Assembly (NCBI RefSeq): GCF_014066305.1
Contig: NW_023501070.1
Coordinates: forward strand, 310,001 to 374,000
Reading direction: 5' to 3'
Origin: Letharia columbiana
Taxonomy: Eukaryota > Ascomycota > Lecanoromycetes > Lecanorales > Parmeliaceae
DNA: 64,000 bases
The translations under genes and the position numbers were made by a program. The notes beneath the pieces were generated by a model. That model had not been told where the DNA came from. It saw only the letters and a list, made by a program, of their open reading frames with translations, and made no database searches. This document shows positions 1-11,823 of the stretch, in pieces (the stretch's first letter is position 1; every line of letters starts with the position of its first letter).

Positions 1-945
1 TAATACTTTAAAAGCTAAGGTTAAAGAAGCTTAAGAACTTAAAATTAATATATAATAAATAGGTTTACGAAATCTTTCTAGCAAGAAACCCGAGTGGAAG
101 TTTACTATTAAGATTAGAAAAGTTATTATTAAGGGGAAGAAGAGGGGAATTAATTAATATCGCTATTAGAAAAAAATATATATACTTATATTTCTTATAC
201 TTCTTCTTCTTATTAGATATAGATTCTTATTTTAAAACTTCTAAAATTCGCTTAGGAGTATAAATAAGAGTAATTTAATATAATATTTATAGAAGATAAG
301 GCCTCGATTTATATATTAAAGTATTAGGAAATAGTTTATATATTAATAAATATTATTCGAATACTCTAATACGATAACTCTTCGAATCTTAATATAATTA
401 AGCTTTATTAACTATAAATAAAGCGTTAAATTATTCGAAAAGATATATTAAGAACTCGTAAAGATATCGAGAAATAATAATTATATTATTAAAATTATAA
501 GCTTATATAGAAGAGGATTTAGAAGTAAATAGAGCGAATATCGAGATATATTATAAAGGTTATTCGTTTTAAGAGCGGTAACGAGTATAGAAAAGATCGT
601 AAGAGAGGTAATATACGGCTCTATAACTCTATAAAGCGAGTAAATAAGTATATACGTAGCTATATAAAGTATTATTACTAGAAAAATAAAGCTATTTAAG
701 AAAAAGATTAGATTTATTAAAATGCCAAGCATGCTAAGAGATTTAGCGCATGTGTAGAATTTTTTTAACCCTCTTCCCCCCCCTAAACACCCCCCTTTTT
801 ATTTTAAAAAAAAAAAAAAAAAAAAATTTTTATTTTAAAAAAAAAAAATAAAAAAAAAAATAAAAAAAAATATTTTTTTTTTTTTTTAAAAAATTTTTTT
901 TTTTAAATTTTTTAAAAAAAAAAAAAAAAATTTAAAAAAAATTTT
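1..945. repeat. AT-rich RIP-like block with terminal A/T homopolymer tracts
   Basis: This stretch is overwhelmingly A+T, dominated by TA, ATA and TTA steps. CpG steps survive while CpA/TpG steps are scarce, the footprint expected when RIP converts CpA to TpA. No ORF has coding character; the short open frames are low-complexity Ile/Leu/Tyr strings. From about 800 to 945 the sequence becomes nearly pure runs of A or T, broken by single bases. Normal GC resumes abruptly at about 946. It is probably the edge of a degenerate transposon cluster continuing to the left. I cannot name the transposon family. Confidence 0.8.
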
Positions 946-1744
946 TTTGGCGCCAGCGCACATGTATCTCAAATTTCAATGAAGGCATGCCCCCCACACT
1001 GCTTACCTAACTGCTTACCTAAAACAGATCTGCAACCATCGTCTGATGACATTCACATAGGTACTTACATGTACTTACGGTACTGTAGGTCTTCTTGAAT
1101 TCTACTTTCTCTGCCATTACGTCATCTCTGAGTGCGCCTAAGTACCTACTACATGCCAAGATGCAGCTCTTCCGACATCCGGAGACTTGCTGAGGGGTTA
1201 CCAAGCTCTCTATTTATATCCTACAGATTTCAATACGACGCTCACCATCATCACTTGCGAATCATGAGCCTCGGAAGCATCACGCTGCTGCGGCTAAGCT
1301 CAGCTTATGCGCTCCAAAAGGCAGGTGCATTCATCTTCGCAATGCATACGTGACGCAACTCTGCCGATGGATCGTTGTGGGGATCGTGAATACGAAGTAG
1401 AAGGATCTCAGAGTGGTGGATTGAATCGTAAAGGCGCATTGAATTCGATGCATGCAACTCAGGGACGCAGAAGGATACGAATGAGGATATCAATTTGGGT
1501 AAGTTTGGCTTCCAGGGAGTAGAGCATATCCGAGAAACAGGAGGACTGGAAGTTGAAAGAGTACAAAGACCCGGTTCGCGATGAGGAAAGAGCAAACCTG
1601 AAGAGATTTTCTCGTTTTGAAGTCTTCACTGCCAACACTCAAGTCAAACACATATTCCATCTCTCACTTGACCACACTCTCCCAACCCACAGGCATCAAC
1701 CGCCAGACGGATACTTTCAAGAAGAAGAAAAACTGCCATCGACA
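946..1744. other. Intergenic: upstream region of the PhiA-like gene
   Basis: No supported gene. It holds clustered TACCT/AGGTA words (about 1005-1090 and 1136-1150). The frame of the downstream gene stays open back to 1553, but those codons precede the signal peptide and look like 5' leader. Confidence 0.5.
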
Positions 1745-2498
1745 ATGCATTCCTCCCTTGTCTTCACATCTCTCCTCCCCCTGCTCGCCTCTGCCAACCC
1801 TCTTCCTCTCGAGCCCCGCCAATCAACTCTTAACCCCTTCACTCTCATCGCTGGCCGATCCGGCAGCCCCATCCACCTGTCAGCTATCAACGCCAACGGC
1901 GAAAGCTTCTGGATCGGAAAGAACACCGCCAGCTACTGTCCCACGGACGTCGGCCCTGATTGTCCCACCGGCATATACACCGAACTCTTGGCGGGTGACG
2001 GTGGTGCTTCGATGGTGAATTGCCCCCTCCCCCCATGATTTTCTTGAAAGTGCCAGACGGTGTCGTTTGCTCTCCCTTCTGCCACAACCTATCTCGGTGT
2101 GTCCGGAAGACGCCTAACCATCACAGTACGCGGAAGTTCCCGGCGGCCAAATCGTCTACGTCCTCCCCACCGGCGCGCTCTCCTTCACCCTCGCCCACGC
2201 CGAAGGCCAACCCGGGGAAAACAACGGCACCACGACCGGCTTCTCCTTCGCGCCCGGCACAGACCACGCACTCGGCGTCTTCAGCTTTTCCGCCCTAGGT
2301 TCCACGGGCTTCTTGGCCTGCCCGGCGAAGAACGGGACGACGCCGTGGCAGGTATTCGCTGATGTTGAGGGGATCAAGGATTGCGATGTGCCGGGTGGCA
2401 ACGTGAGTGCTTGTTTGGGCTTTGTTGCTTTCGCCGCGAGCGGCGATGAGCTGGGGACGGCGAACACTGGCGGACCAGCGGCATGGCAATACTCATGA
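1745..2498 (+). CDS. Secreted PhiA / IgE-binding-type cell-wall protein
   Basis: Two exons (1745-2014, 2127-2498) joined by a GT-AG intron give 213 aa. The start at 1745 gives a clean signal peptide (about residues 1-17, hydrophobic LLPLLASA core) followed by a PLEPRQ Kex2-like site. The mature protein begins with an F-T-L-I-A-G-R-S-G-S-P-I-H core. Later come a VPGGQIVYVLPTGALSFT segment, LACP, and a C-terminal ending AAWQYS. This is the pattern of the Aspergillus IgE-binding protein/PhiA family, which is cell-wall associated and linked to phialide and conidium development in Aspergillus. Family assignment is from remembered motifs. The in-frame TGA at 2036 is avoided only by splicing, and the spliced frame is fully open. 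Function here is inferred. Confidence 0.85.
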
Positions 2499-2938
2499 GG
2501 AGAGGGTGGATAAAGAAGAGGGTCAGTGATGCTGTTGTGAGATGCTGGAGTAGTTCCACTTCAAGGGGCTGTCCAGACACGGGCAACAGTATGAATGGTT
2601 TTGAGGTCGTTCAATGCAAATGTAGTTTCTGGTAGTTCTGGTAGAAGGCGACACGAAAGATCCTAGAATGCCGATAATGTATATCTCGCCTAAACTGTTG
2701 AACAGATGGTTTGACATGAATTCTATGCTGATAGACAGGCTATACCCCAAGAAATATGAGCATACATAGCGCTAAACGCGCGAAGAAGTACACAAAGGCC
2801 GCATCGAGGGTCTTTAAGGATGAGACCATCCTCAACAATGCACACTCCTCGCTCTGAGCGACTAGCAAGCTGCCTGCCCCTTGTGCTTGATCGAGACGGG
2901 CCCACACCTAGAATACAGCAAGGATCTGCTCCCTATCT
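2499..2938. other. Intergenic between convergent genes
   Basis: About 440 bp between the stop codons of the PhiA-like and NIPSNAP genes. It is expected to hold both 3' UTRs. I see no coding signal. Confidence 0.5.
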
Positions 2939-4133
2939 TCAAGCAACAGGACTCCATGGCATTGGAATCAGGATCCTCGACTTCATCTTCTGAATCAGGG
3001 GCACGGTCTTGTGCACCGTGTCACCCCAGCCTTCCACTCCCCAGCTCATCTCCCTCCTTGCCTTCCTCTCCTCCAGATCCGCAAATTGCCACAGATGATG
3101 CACAGTGTTCAAGTCTCCAATCTGCACAAACCATGCTCCCACCCCCTCCATAACCTCTCTCCTTGCCTTCAAGCCCCGTCGCCAATGAGTTTCCCATTCG
3201 AGGAGGTTGCCAGGGTGCAAAGTGTAAGAGCGTAATTCGAAAAGTCCGCCGAGCTGACGAGGGGGTGTAGTGGGCCAGAAGGAAAACTCTTGCATGAGCG
3301 AGGTTTCTTTGTGGGTTATTAAAGACTTGAGTTTGTTGTCGAAGGCCGGGAAGTCGGGGTGGTGTTGGATGGAGTGGAGCGAAGAGTGGTAGCCTTGATA
3401 GCGTTGATATTCCCATATATGGACTGCCGAGTCGTCAATTCGAAGTCGTCCCATCTCCTCAAGGAAAGAGCGAGAAACACATACCGAAAGTATCACAGTC
3501 ACCCACTTCAGTCCTCCAGCTCCCGACCAAATGTACGTGGTGCTCCGGTGTACTGGCGACCTTCGGATACCAATCCCCTACTAGATCCACGTATTCATCC
3601 ACCTTGTCCGGTTTGACAGAGTGCATCACGATACTATGCACATACTTCCCTCTTGCCAGCACTTGACTAAAGCTCTTCTCGATCTCGTGGTCCATCTGTT
3701 GTCCTTCATGCGTGCCATAGATCAAGCTGCTTAACGCGCCTTTATGTTTCGAGCTTTCCGGTTGTTGTGACGTATCACGACTGGCCCCTGCATCATGCGT
3801 TGACAGTGAGCCCAATGCAACATGGCCATGCAAGGAGGCGGAACCCGCATCGCTTGCTGGTGAAGTGGAGGGAGCAGCGCCTGGGATGGCATTGTAGGGG
3901 GCTGTTGGGGCAGTGGGAGCTGTAACAGACGACTGACTATCTTGCTTTTCTTGTGCCTTTTGGGCCTCTCGCACTTCTTCTCGGAATGCTGTTTGGCGGG
4001 CGTCGAACTTTGCGACGCCGTTGGGTGTGATGTCGCCGAGGGCGGGAGAGCGTTGGTGGGCGGTCGAGGTGGTGAAGGTGCGGAGGATGGTGGAGGGGGT
4101 GGAGGAGCTCGTGAAGAGCCGTCGAGTGAGCAT
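2939..4133 (-). CDS. NIPSNAP family mitochondrial protein
   Basis: Two exons (4133-3485, 3423-2939) give 377 aa. The intron (3484-3424) starts GTATGT and ends CAG, and the join restores the NIPSNAP core DTFVHIWEYQRYQGYHSSL. The N-terminus (MLTRRLFTSSSTPS, basic and Ser/Thr rich) is a typical mitochondrial presequence. It is followed by a low-complexity Ala/Pro/Ser linker (about residues 60-125). The first NIPSNAP repeat lies around residues 155-260 (YVHSIVMHSVKPDKVDEYVDL). The second ends FELRSYTLHPGNLLEWETHW then KMKSRILIPMPWSPVA, the conserved terminus. NIPSNAP proteins are matrix or inner-membrane proteins tied to vesicle traffic and mitophagy signalling in animals; the role in fungi is unclear. 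An earlier in-frame GTG/ATG run up to 4262 lacks presequence character, so 4133 was chosen. Confidence 0.9.
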
Positions 4134-4701
4134 GATGTATGAGCTGGGGTGTGACAGTGTGACAGTGGCAGTAGCAAAGCTGTCGTTGTGCAGTATAGGC
4201 CGAGGTGTGAGTGAGTACGGTAGGTCAGTAACGGTAAATAAGTTGGTGTTTGGGGGGCCCAATCGGTCAAAACGAGGTCCAACTTCAAGACATCCAGACT
4301 ACCTATTGTACCCTAAGAGCCTAGGTCTCGAATTTGGACGCTTGCAAATGTGGGGTAAGGCTCTCCCTAAAATGTCAATGGCTCAGGCGAAGGGAGCGGG
4401 TTGGGAGGCGAAAATGGTTGCTCCGATGTTTAGACGTTAGAGGTCGGACCAAGCCCCTAGGCCCTACCTAAATCTCTAGCACAGCCCCCCCGCAGAAATT
4501 TAGCGAGCTGCAATCCTGCCGTGCACGGTTGCACCTGCACCAGTGACTTTGGAAGTGGACTAGGCGCACACGATGTGATGAGAGTTCTTTTAGATAAGAC
4601 TATATGAATTTGATTATATACCAAGAATAACTTCCTTTCATGTACACGAACAAAGCTCGATATATCGACATTTTCAACATAGACTCATGCCTAAATGACC
4701 C
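4134..4701. other. Intergenic: 3' of siroheme synthase, 5' of NIPSNAP gene
   Basis: No supported gene. It contains the NIPSNAP promoter and the 3' UTR of the next gene. A CCTACCTAAATC word near 4464 belongs to the TACCT motif class seen elsewhere in the window. Confidence 0.45.
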
Positions 4702-6520
4702 TTATTGGACACTCAGATCCGATATTTGAGCAGATGTCTCGCTGTTGTGTAGTAAATGTTCGTTTCTCGAGGGACCATCTATACTCATCCCTTTCACTAA
4801 ACCTGCTGAACCATTGCTTCCAAGTTCTGGTGCCTCGAATCCTGCGAATCCCTCCTCCACCAACCATCTCCCTGTCCCTTTCATCTCCATTAGCACCTCA
4901 CAGCTCCAGCCCACGATCAGTAATCCAGGAGGTCTGCTCCCCTCTTCTTCGACGGCTGTGCAGACATGCTGCAGCGTACTTCGTATGACCCGCTGGTCTG
5001 GACAAGAAGCTCGTTCGACGACGGCACAAGGGGTTTCTCGCGGCCAAGGCTTGGGTTTTGATCCAATTTCCGATGATTCCATTGTACGTCCTGCTCCAAC
5101 CAAAGCATCAACAAGAGAAGAAAGTCGGTGCAATGCCATGAGGAAGACCACTGTCTGTGTCGGAATGTAGGGAGGAGGGTCAGGCGCAGCTCCTTTCCGT
5201 CCGGTACCCGTACAAATCAGGACCTGATCCGCCACACTGCGGTGCGTAGGCGGTATAGCAGCGAACAATGGAGCTGAAAGGGCACTAGTAATGCCTGGGA
5301 GAACAACTGGAACATAACCCCTTTCTCGGAAGAAACTAAATTCTTCTGCTCCCCGTCCATAGATGTAAGGATCACCCTGCTTTAGCCTAAGTACGGTATG
5401 GCCTTTCTGCAAGGCCTCCAGGCCAAGTGAGAGCAATTCGGCTTGAGCGGCGTCTGCGTTGCCAGGAAATTTGCGAGCGATGTGGACAGGGGTGCGACGA
5501 GGAATAAGATCAAGCACAGGAGCTGGAACAAGCTTATCCGCGAGGATAACGGAAGCGGTCTGGATCGCGCGGTGGGTGGCCATTGTCAGGAGTGACGGAT
5601 TGCCAGGGCCAGATCCGGCCAGAATGATCATTGGTTTGGGACCACTGCGTGTGTTTGGATTCGTAGCATCCAATGGAGGCGGCACTAAATCGCTCGGGGT
5701 ATTGTAGGATCGCAGTATAGTATCAATATCGGCATCCGTAATGGAAGCGAGCCGTCGCATAGGCCAGTATTCGCAAATTTGAGAAAGCCAACGCATACGG
5801 CGTGTTCTTGCGGCGTTGTGATCTGTCTCTGAAACCAACCGATTGAAGGTAGGCCTCTGTGCTGTGGCATCATCGTCCTCAACTTCCGTAGCTGGCTCCT
5901 CGGTCTCGTACGTTCTGTGGTCTTCTTCCCATATCCGACGCCGAATCGTACCTAGACGTTCCACGGCAGTGCCAAAGTTGGGCGGGAGAGATGACGCAAT
6001 CTCTCGCCGTATCCTTGAAGCAAGCTTGCAACCCTTGCCAGATGTCGTGATCCCAATTTGTAGTGGTCCATCCGCGTGCGTAGAAAGAAGTGTAAACGTG
6101 CATAGATTGGGTGCGTCCACAACATTGACTGGTACACGCAGACGGCGGCATAAGCTAGAGATATGTGTGCCTACAAATGACTGGTAAGCTTATGTCCTTC
6201 CAAAGAGCAAACTCTCTCATACTTAATGCATTCTTCCCATTCCCGGTCACGAATACGGCGTCTACAACATTGTCTACCTCACCCCTTCCCAGCGTTGAAA
6301 GATCTGTATCCTCGAAGCTTTTCTTGATCCATTCCACTTCTCCATCTTCGATTCGTTTTGCCAGTACATAATGAAAGTCTGCGTCCGCTGGGGCAATGAC
6401 TTTTGGCTTTGCGCCGACTTCAATGCTCTTCGAGCACCTCGCACTGGCTAATGGGTTTGATCCAACAATCAGATGGACATGACCAGCCGAGTCAAGAGCT
6501 GTAAGGAAAGGAGGGGCCAT
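4702..6520 (-). CDS. MET1: Siroheme synthase: Met8-like dehydrogenase region fused to uroporphyrinogen-III C-methyltransferase
   Basis: Two exons (6520-6223, 6170-4702; 52-nt intron) encode 588 aa. The N-terminal 120 residues have a Rossmann-type start (GHVHLIVGSNPLASARC) and the Met8/CysG-A hallmark VPVNVVDAPNLCTFTLL across the splice site, then a CKLASRIRREIASSLPP dimer-helix segment. The C-terminal half from about residue 279 is a tetrapyrrole methylase: ILAGSGPGNPSLL (about 283-294, SAM binding) and GDPYIYGRGAEEF (about 365-377). The family methylates uroporphyrinogen III at C2 and C7 to precorrin-2. A Met8/CysG module oxidises it and inserts Fe2+, giving siroheme for sulfite and nitrite reductases. 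Whether the N-terminal part is catalytic here is unproven. Overall layout matches fungal Met1 of about 590 aa. Confidence 0.9.
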
Positions 6521-8115
6521 CAGCCTTGCGGGTTCAGCTGGCTGATGCCTTTTACGTATATATTCTGGAGTGTTCGGGAGTGCAATGCTGCTCTCACAAT
6601 GTTAAGGGACGATGTATACGAAACTGGCCAGTACCAACAGGCTTCCTCTTGAGCAAAAGCAGAATCTGGGGGCGAAGAGGGTCATATTTTTCCGTGGAAT
6701 TGATATTTGCTTCTTGGGGCAAAAGTTTCGGTGCTTGCGCTGATAACGCCATCTGATACTGGAGAAGAACCCCGTCCAACTCTATTTTGACGTCTAAGGC
6801 CAGTTTTATGCGTAAATCGCGTCACGCCATGCGTATTTCTTAGAGCCGGCTAATCTTATCATCACCGCAATTGCTGTTCAATCCAAGCCGCATTTCAAGA
6901 CCGAGGAACCCTAAAGTAAAGTAAAGTCATAAGTACCTCCGGCTCAACCAAAAGACTGATGGCGACCTGACAACTCAACATTTCCACTTCCGGATCCGAA
7001 GCTTTTCGCGCATCTCTACAATTCCACCAACGAGATACCAAGAATATTACAGAAGACGATTGCCGGCAATTCTTCTGAAAAGACTGCGCTATCTACTAAT
7101 ACTGGTATGAGTACGTTTGATCCACTTAGGATCCTGGACTTTGTGTACAGGGAGTGGTTTCGTAATCATGATAGGGATACGGAAGTTTCGTTTAGCCGTC
7201 TTTTTGGGAAACTTTCATGCGGTTCTATCCCTCCTGTGAATTCGATGGAAGTCGCAGCACTTCCCCACGTGACGCTGTGCGAACAGATGAGAATGCTTGA
7301 GAAACGAAAGCAAATTAGAGAGAATGGACTGTATATGTATTCCGAGAAAGACGCTCTCCAATATCTTCATTGTGACTGACAAGAAAAGCATGGAAATGCG
7401 CAAGATGAAGACACATGATATTGGAGAAGTAGATGAGGCAAATGTCGAGAGCGGAAAATACCGAAGCGGAGGGTGCGGGTCCTGCGTGCGTTTTTTGTCT
7501 GAGCTTGAAACGGGGCGATGTGTTTTTTATAAATGAAGATAGGTGTAAAATTCCCAAGGAATATAACGGGTCTTTTGAAGAGCATTAGGCAGCAACCACA
7601 ATTTTAAACATTGTGTGCTCTGTGTTGCATGCTCATATATCGTTGCTGATGTCAGCTGCCATCAGGAAGGATTCGTCCCTCGAGTGATCACTATTCCTAG
7701 CGCAGTCAACGGCAGAGAGTGAGGGTTCGAGGCCCGGAGCGGGCTGTTAATCACTGTTCTAAAGCCGTTGAAACGTGGGTGTCTCTACTACAAGATCTAC
7801 CAGGCAATTTAAATCCGGAATGTATGACTTCTAGGATGGCTCCTGAGGCAAACGCACGAAGAGGAAATACCCTTCTGACACGAGAGCAGAAGGGGCTGGA
7901 ATCTTCGCCGTCTCGTCAAAAGACTGGAAGCAAGTCAAGGTTGGTTGGTAGTCGAGCGGAATGAATGTTGCGAGAAGTTTGAAAGAGACAAACCTTCTGT
8001 CTTCGACGCGATAGAGGTCTTGGGGCAACGCCAATATGTAACAGATTCATATCAATGGTCATATCGCCCTGGACGGCATTTCTAATCGGATCAGAGTCCA
8101 TATGTTACGATAATT
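6521..8115. other. Gene-poor intergenic region
   Basis: About 1.6 kb between the siroheme synthase start and the DERA stop. Only short open frames occur. The longest on the plus strand (7107-7379, 90 codons) has no recognised motif, and ATG with neighbouring CTAATACTG/GTATGAG resembles an intron border rather than a start. I see no tRNA or repeat. Confidence 0.4.
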
Positions 8116-9292
8116 TCATGAAGAACTGAACATCCGCGTTAACGATGATGCTGGCCTCTGGCCTTTCAGTTCCCCAGTTGCAGCAGCATGGGTTACCTGC
8201 TCGAGCAAACCCTTTGCTTCATCCATGATCCATACTCCATTGCTCGTGCCGATTCTCTCTGCACCAGCTTCCATCATGACCACGCACTCATTCACCGTCT
8301 TCACGCCGCCTGCACATTTCGGAGTCAGTACGAATTCTTTGAGACAGAAATTGCAAGTCATCAAACAAAAGCATGAAGAGCATTTGCTCCCCAGACACTT
8401 CGCGGGACTCAACTATGGCATCGACTGTGGGGAAAAGGCTCCGAAAAGTGCACTCACCACTTGCCTTGACTTTCATAGTGTTTCCCACAACGCTCTTCAT
8501 CAGTTTGACGTTCTCTTGAGTTGCACCTTGGCCGTTGAATCCAGTGCTAGTCTTCACATAATCGGCCCCTGCTGCCTCCGCTATCTTGCATCCAGCTATT
8601 ATTTCGCGTGGAGATAGTTGAGATGTTTCCAGGATCACCTTAAGGATGATTGGATGAGGTGCCACGTTACGCACAGCTGCTATGTCTGTGTACACCTTGG
8701 AGTAGTGTTTCTGTCTGAGGAGAACATGATTCATGACCATGTCGAGCTCTTTGGCGCCTGCATCGACAGCTCTCGAGGCTTCACTGAATTGTCATCAGCG
8801 CTGCTTTACCCTCTAGTAAGAATCTTCCCACGTTGTCTTCTCCTTGATGGATTGGGTTCCCTCATGAAATCCGACCACACAAGCTAGAACGACCGAACCT
8901 CCTTGCAGATTGTGAACAGCGCGGTCCACCCACTTCAGTCGTACACAGACGGACTGTAGATTTGATCAGTTACGAAGGATAATTTGAACAATTCCAAGGA
9001 TGCTTCTGAGACGAATGGATTTACATAGGTCATAGTAGAATTGGGCCAGATCTAATCAAATCTCGCATCGAAAGAAATGGCACACCTTGAAATTGTGTCT
9101 CCTAGCTTCCTCGCAGAGAGTATCCACCTGCGTGCCTGTCGCTTCGAGCTTTAAGAGCGTATGATCAAAGGTCTTAGCAAACGCCGCAGTCCCGACACTT
9201 GGTGCTTTGTATTCTGTTGGGGTACTTGATAGGTTCTGCCCCGCTTGGTCAAATATAGCAAGCCACTCGTCCTGTGTATATCTAGTTGTCAT
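8116..9292 (-). CDS. Deoxyribose-phosphate aldolase (DERA)
   Basis: Four exons (9292-9086, 8953-8832, 8783-8458, 8309-8116) give 282 aa. The protein carries the class I DERA core: KTFDHTLLKLEAT near the N-terminus, ACVVGFHEGT, VDAGAKELDMV (catalytic-pocket Asp), ADYVKTSTGFNGQGAT with the Schiff-base lysine in the YVKTSTGF motif, and VKASGGVKTVNECVVMMEAGAERIGTS with the second active-site Lys (KASGGV). It cleaves 2-deoxyribose-5-phosphate to acetaldehyde and glyceraldehyde-3-phosphate in deoxynucleoside catabolism in the cytosol. Each intron is GT-AG, 48 to about 148 nt, and each join keeps the conserved motifs continuous. The C-terminus is a short family-variable tail ending TRMFSSS. Confidence 0.92.
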
Positions 9293-10316
9293 CGCGCATA
9301 CTGTGGTACACTTCGCCTAGGCCTTCTGAAGGCTGGATGGTGTACGAGTAGACGTGTAACAATGGTTGCAGCTGCTGTTGCCACAGCTCACGTGATGGCA
9401 TCAAGCACCCTGTGGATGAAAAGCTTGCACATGCTTGCGAAAAGTGTAAAAAGGATGCTTTTCAACCCTGTGATCGCGGCTTCAGCGGCAGGCGCAGGCG
9501 GGCCCCAAAAAGCACTACTTCTGAATTTCGGCGTGGAGTACGAGTACACGACTTTTTCATGGTATCATACAATCCGCCCAAACTATTCTTACACCTCTTC
9601 CGCCAATATCTCTTGGCTTTTACGCTTGCAGCACTGGAGGAGACCAAAGCCCAGTGTGACATATTTGCTGACAATGTGGTGGCTAACCAAGTATCGGCAT
9701 TGGACAACTCATTTCCCCTGCGCCTTTCCAAATCACCTACGTTTGAGATGAGACACTACCTACCCTTGTCGTCAGACTCAGTGGTTCTGTCTTTATAGAC
9801 TGTCCAAATGTGAGTCTAGAGGGTGGTGAGACAAGCATTTTCAGTCTTCCAGTAATTCATATACACACTCTCGCTTTCCGACACATAGCAACTTTTAGTG
9901 CCAATCCCTATGATGCTCTGGGAAAAATTTCACTGCTATACCGCTTCAAACCTAGGTGTAGCCTCCTCTGGACGTTGTTCCACATCGTTTTCGTATCCTT
10001 ACTGCCTTCCCCCTTCCTATTATCCTTATCCCAACCTCTTTCTCAATTTTCCCGATCCATGTCTTTTCCTTCGTTTCCTTCTGTCCTGTTCAACAGCTCC
10101 CTAGATAGCAAATTATAAGTAGGCCGTACCGGGTCAAGGAGAACAATAGTGCCGTTAAAGTCACCACGATTGAATGAGCAGCGAGACCACCATCAGTGCT
10201 TTGAGATAGCCATCAGGGCAAAAGTAGCGGGTGCGTGATCCACAATCAACGTTGTCGGGGTGGGTCAGTGATCGATTGAGATAGGTGGGTAGTAAGATCA
10301 CAGCCACAGTTCGCAT
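9293..10316. other. Intergenic between DERA and MGR2
   Basis: About 1 kb. Short overlapping open frames occur on both strands (for example 9412-9798 plus, with a CEKC pair), but none has a recognisable family or a convincing splice chain. A pyrimidine-rich stretch lies at about 9990-10090. I call no gene. Confidence 0.4.
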
Positions 10317-10969
10317 TTATTTCTTTTGTACACGATTTAACAGCTCACGCTCTCCTCCATCTCTTTGCTCCAGTCTCCTCGCATGTTTTCTAGGCAGTAA
10401 CATAGGTTGGCGTCTCGCTCGTGCGAATGCCTCGGTGGCCAAGGGTGAATTGCCTTCCGTGCGGATTACAGAGCCTATTGACATGAAGAAACTGTCGGGT
10501 AGAATGGCGGTCAGCATCAAGCTGGACTCAGGTAGATGTGCCAGGCGGCGCGAGGTGGAAAACCCATAGCCAACGTACCCGAATGTAACCCCCGAACCCA
10601 GCATGTATTGACCTAAGGTCCTCATAGGGCCACTGGGACCAGCCCCGTATCTCATAATGTTGAAGCCACCTTCGCTTCATCTTAGCACTCGTTCAATTGT
10701 CCTGCAAGGGAGTTTTGTTGAAAGATGTACCAAAGATGAAGCCCATGATCAGACCTACGGCTGTAGAGCAAAATACCTGGTTAGTGGAAGACTTGACCCA
10801 AGGCAGGCATCATTGAATGTCCATACAGCCTCCAAGCATTGCGCCCATTTTCCCTGATCATTGTTTAGTAATGGCACGTGGGTGAGGGTAGAGAGAGCAC
10901 ACATTTATCAAACGTGGAGGGGCCTTGCATGCGTCCTCCGCCTGTGGAGCTCGATGGCATTGGCGGCAT
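10317..10969 (-). CDS. MGR2: MGR2/ROMO1-type TIM23 translocase subunit
   Basis: Five small exons (10969-10903, 10853-10827, 10760-10731, 10669-10579, 10491-10317) join to 129 aa. The spliced product reads FDKWKMGAMLGGSVGLIMGF, then FGGFNIMRYGAGPSGPM, RTLGQYMLGSGVTFGFFMSI and GSVIRT. This is the full Mgr2/Romo1 signature with two glycine-zipper membrane helices and no cleavable presequence. Mgr2 sits laterally at the TIM23 channel in the inner membrane and controls release of preproteins. Exons 2 and 3 are only 27 and 30 nt. The C-terminal tail (ARARRQPMLLPRK and beyond) is basic, as in filamentous fungi, though longer than in yeast. All introns are GT-AG with frames of matching phase. Confidence 0.9.
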
Positions 10970-11823
10970 GTTGAATATATAGATGGTTATAGGATGTAGG
11001 GGAAAGTTAGGGACAGCTTGCGGATGTGCCTGCAAAATTTGGATCGTGTATCAATGCTCTCAGAATGTTTTGGAAAGCTTTGAGTCTTTTGACTTTCGAG
11101 TCTTCCGTTGCAAGCTCGGACCACCCGTGGCGCAGGAAAATGTAGTCACGTGTGGCTGTCAACGTAGCAGCTACATGCAATATCCCCACAGACGAAAATA
11201 CAATTAATACTCGGATGGATCAGACCGGGATGATGTAGAAATGTACAAAGCCTTTGTGAACTCATGTCTTTTTGTTGTCTTCTACGATAACTTCTATCAT
11301 TGTTTTTGCCGGCGTCTGTCTCAGCCCTATTAGCTCGCGTTTGCGCCTGCCAAAAAACCAACGATGACTTATCCCTTTAACCCTACCCCTCAGGTTTAAA
11401 ATCAAACAACCAGTACATCAACGTTGGCGGGCCTCAATACTATCATCACACTTGCTACTAACCTTTTTCAATTCTCCTCTGAATTTCAAGCAGACACGCA
11501 GCTGGTCTGATCTTTTTTTCATTGGTGACCTAGCTCTTGCCATAAGGGTCTTTGCGGTCGTCCGGCATCTATCGTCGTTGCATCAGTTGTGTCACGCCAG
11601 GAGCTGCACATCCACCAAACTCTCACACCTCCTTACAAGTCCAAGTCACATGAAGGGTCATTTCATCACCCGAAGTCACCTCCCTCCACGCTCGAGGCCT
11701 GCAGTGGCGCGCTTGTTTCAACAACGTGGGACCTGAAATCAAGGACCGCTTGGAAGAGGAGTTGGAGCTTTAGGAAGTTGGATGGTACAGAAGCAAATTT
11801 GCAACGGAATTATCACTATATCG
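10970..11823. other. Divergent promoter region MGR2 / FHA protein
   Basis: About 850 bp separate the two divergently transcribed starts. I see no coding sequence. A 5' UTR intron of the FHA gene is possible here. Confidence 0.45.

Noticed and set aside
481..732. 83-codon minus-strand frame in the left AT block
   Set aside because: Low-complexity Ile/Leu/Tyr string produced by AT-rich DNA; no motif.
7107..7379. 90-codon plus-strand frame
   Set aside because: No family, and the ATG lies inside a GTATGAG donor-like word after a CTAATACTG sequence; no supporting context.
7715..7755. GGTTCGAGGCCC segment resembling a tRNA T-arm
   Set aside because: Only three base pairs form and no cloverleaf is possible.
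9412..9798. 128-codon plus-strand frame with a CEKC pair
   Set aside because: No known domain and overlapping frames of equal length; coding could not be supported.
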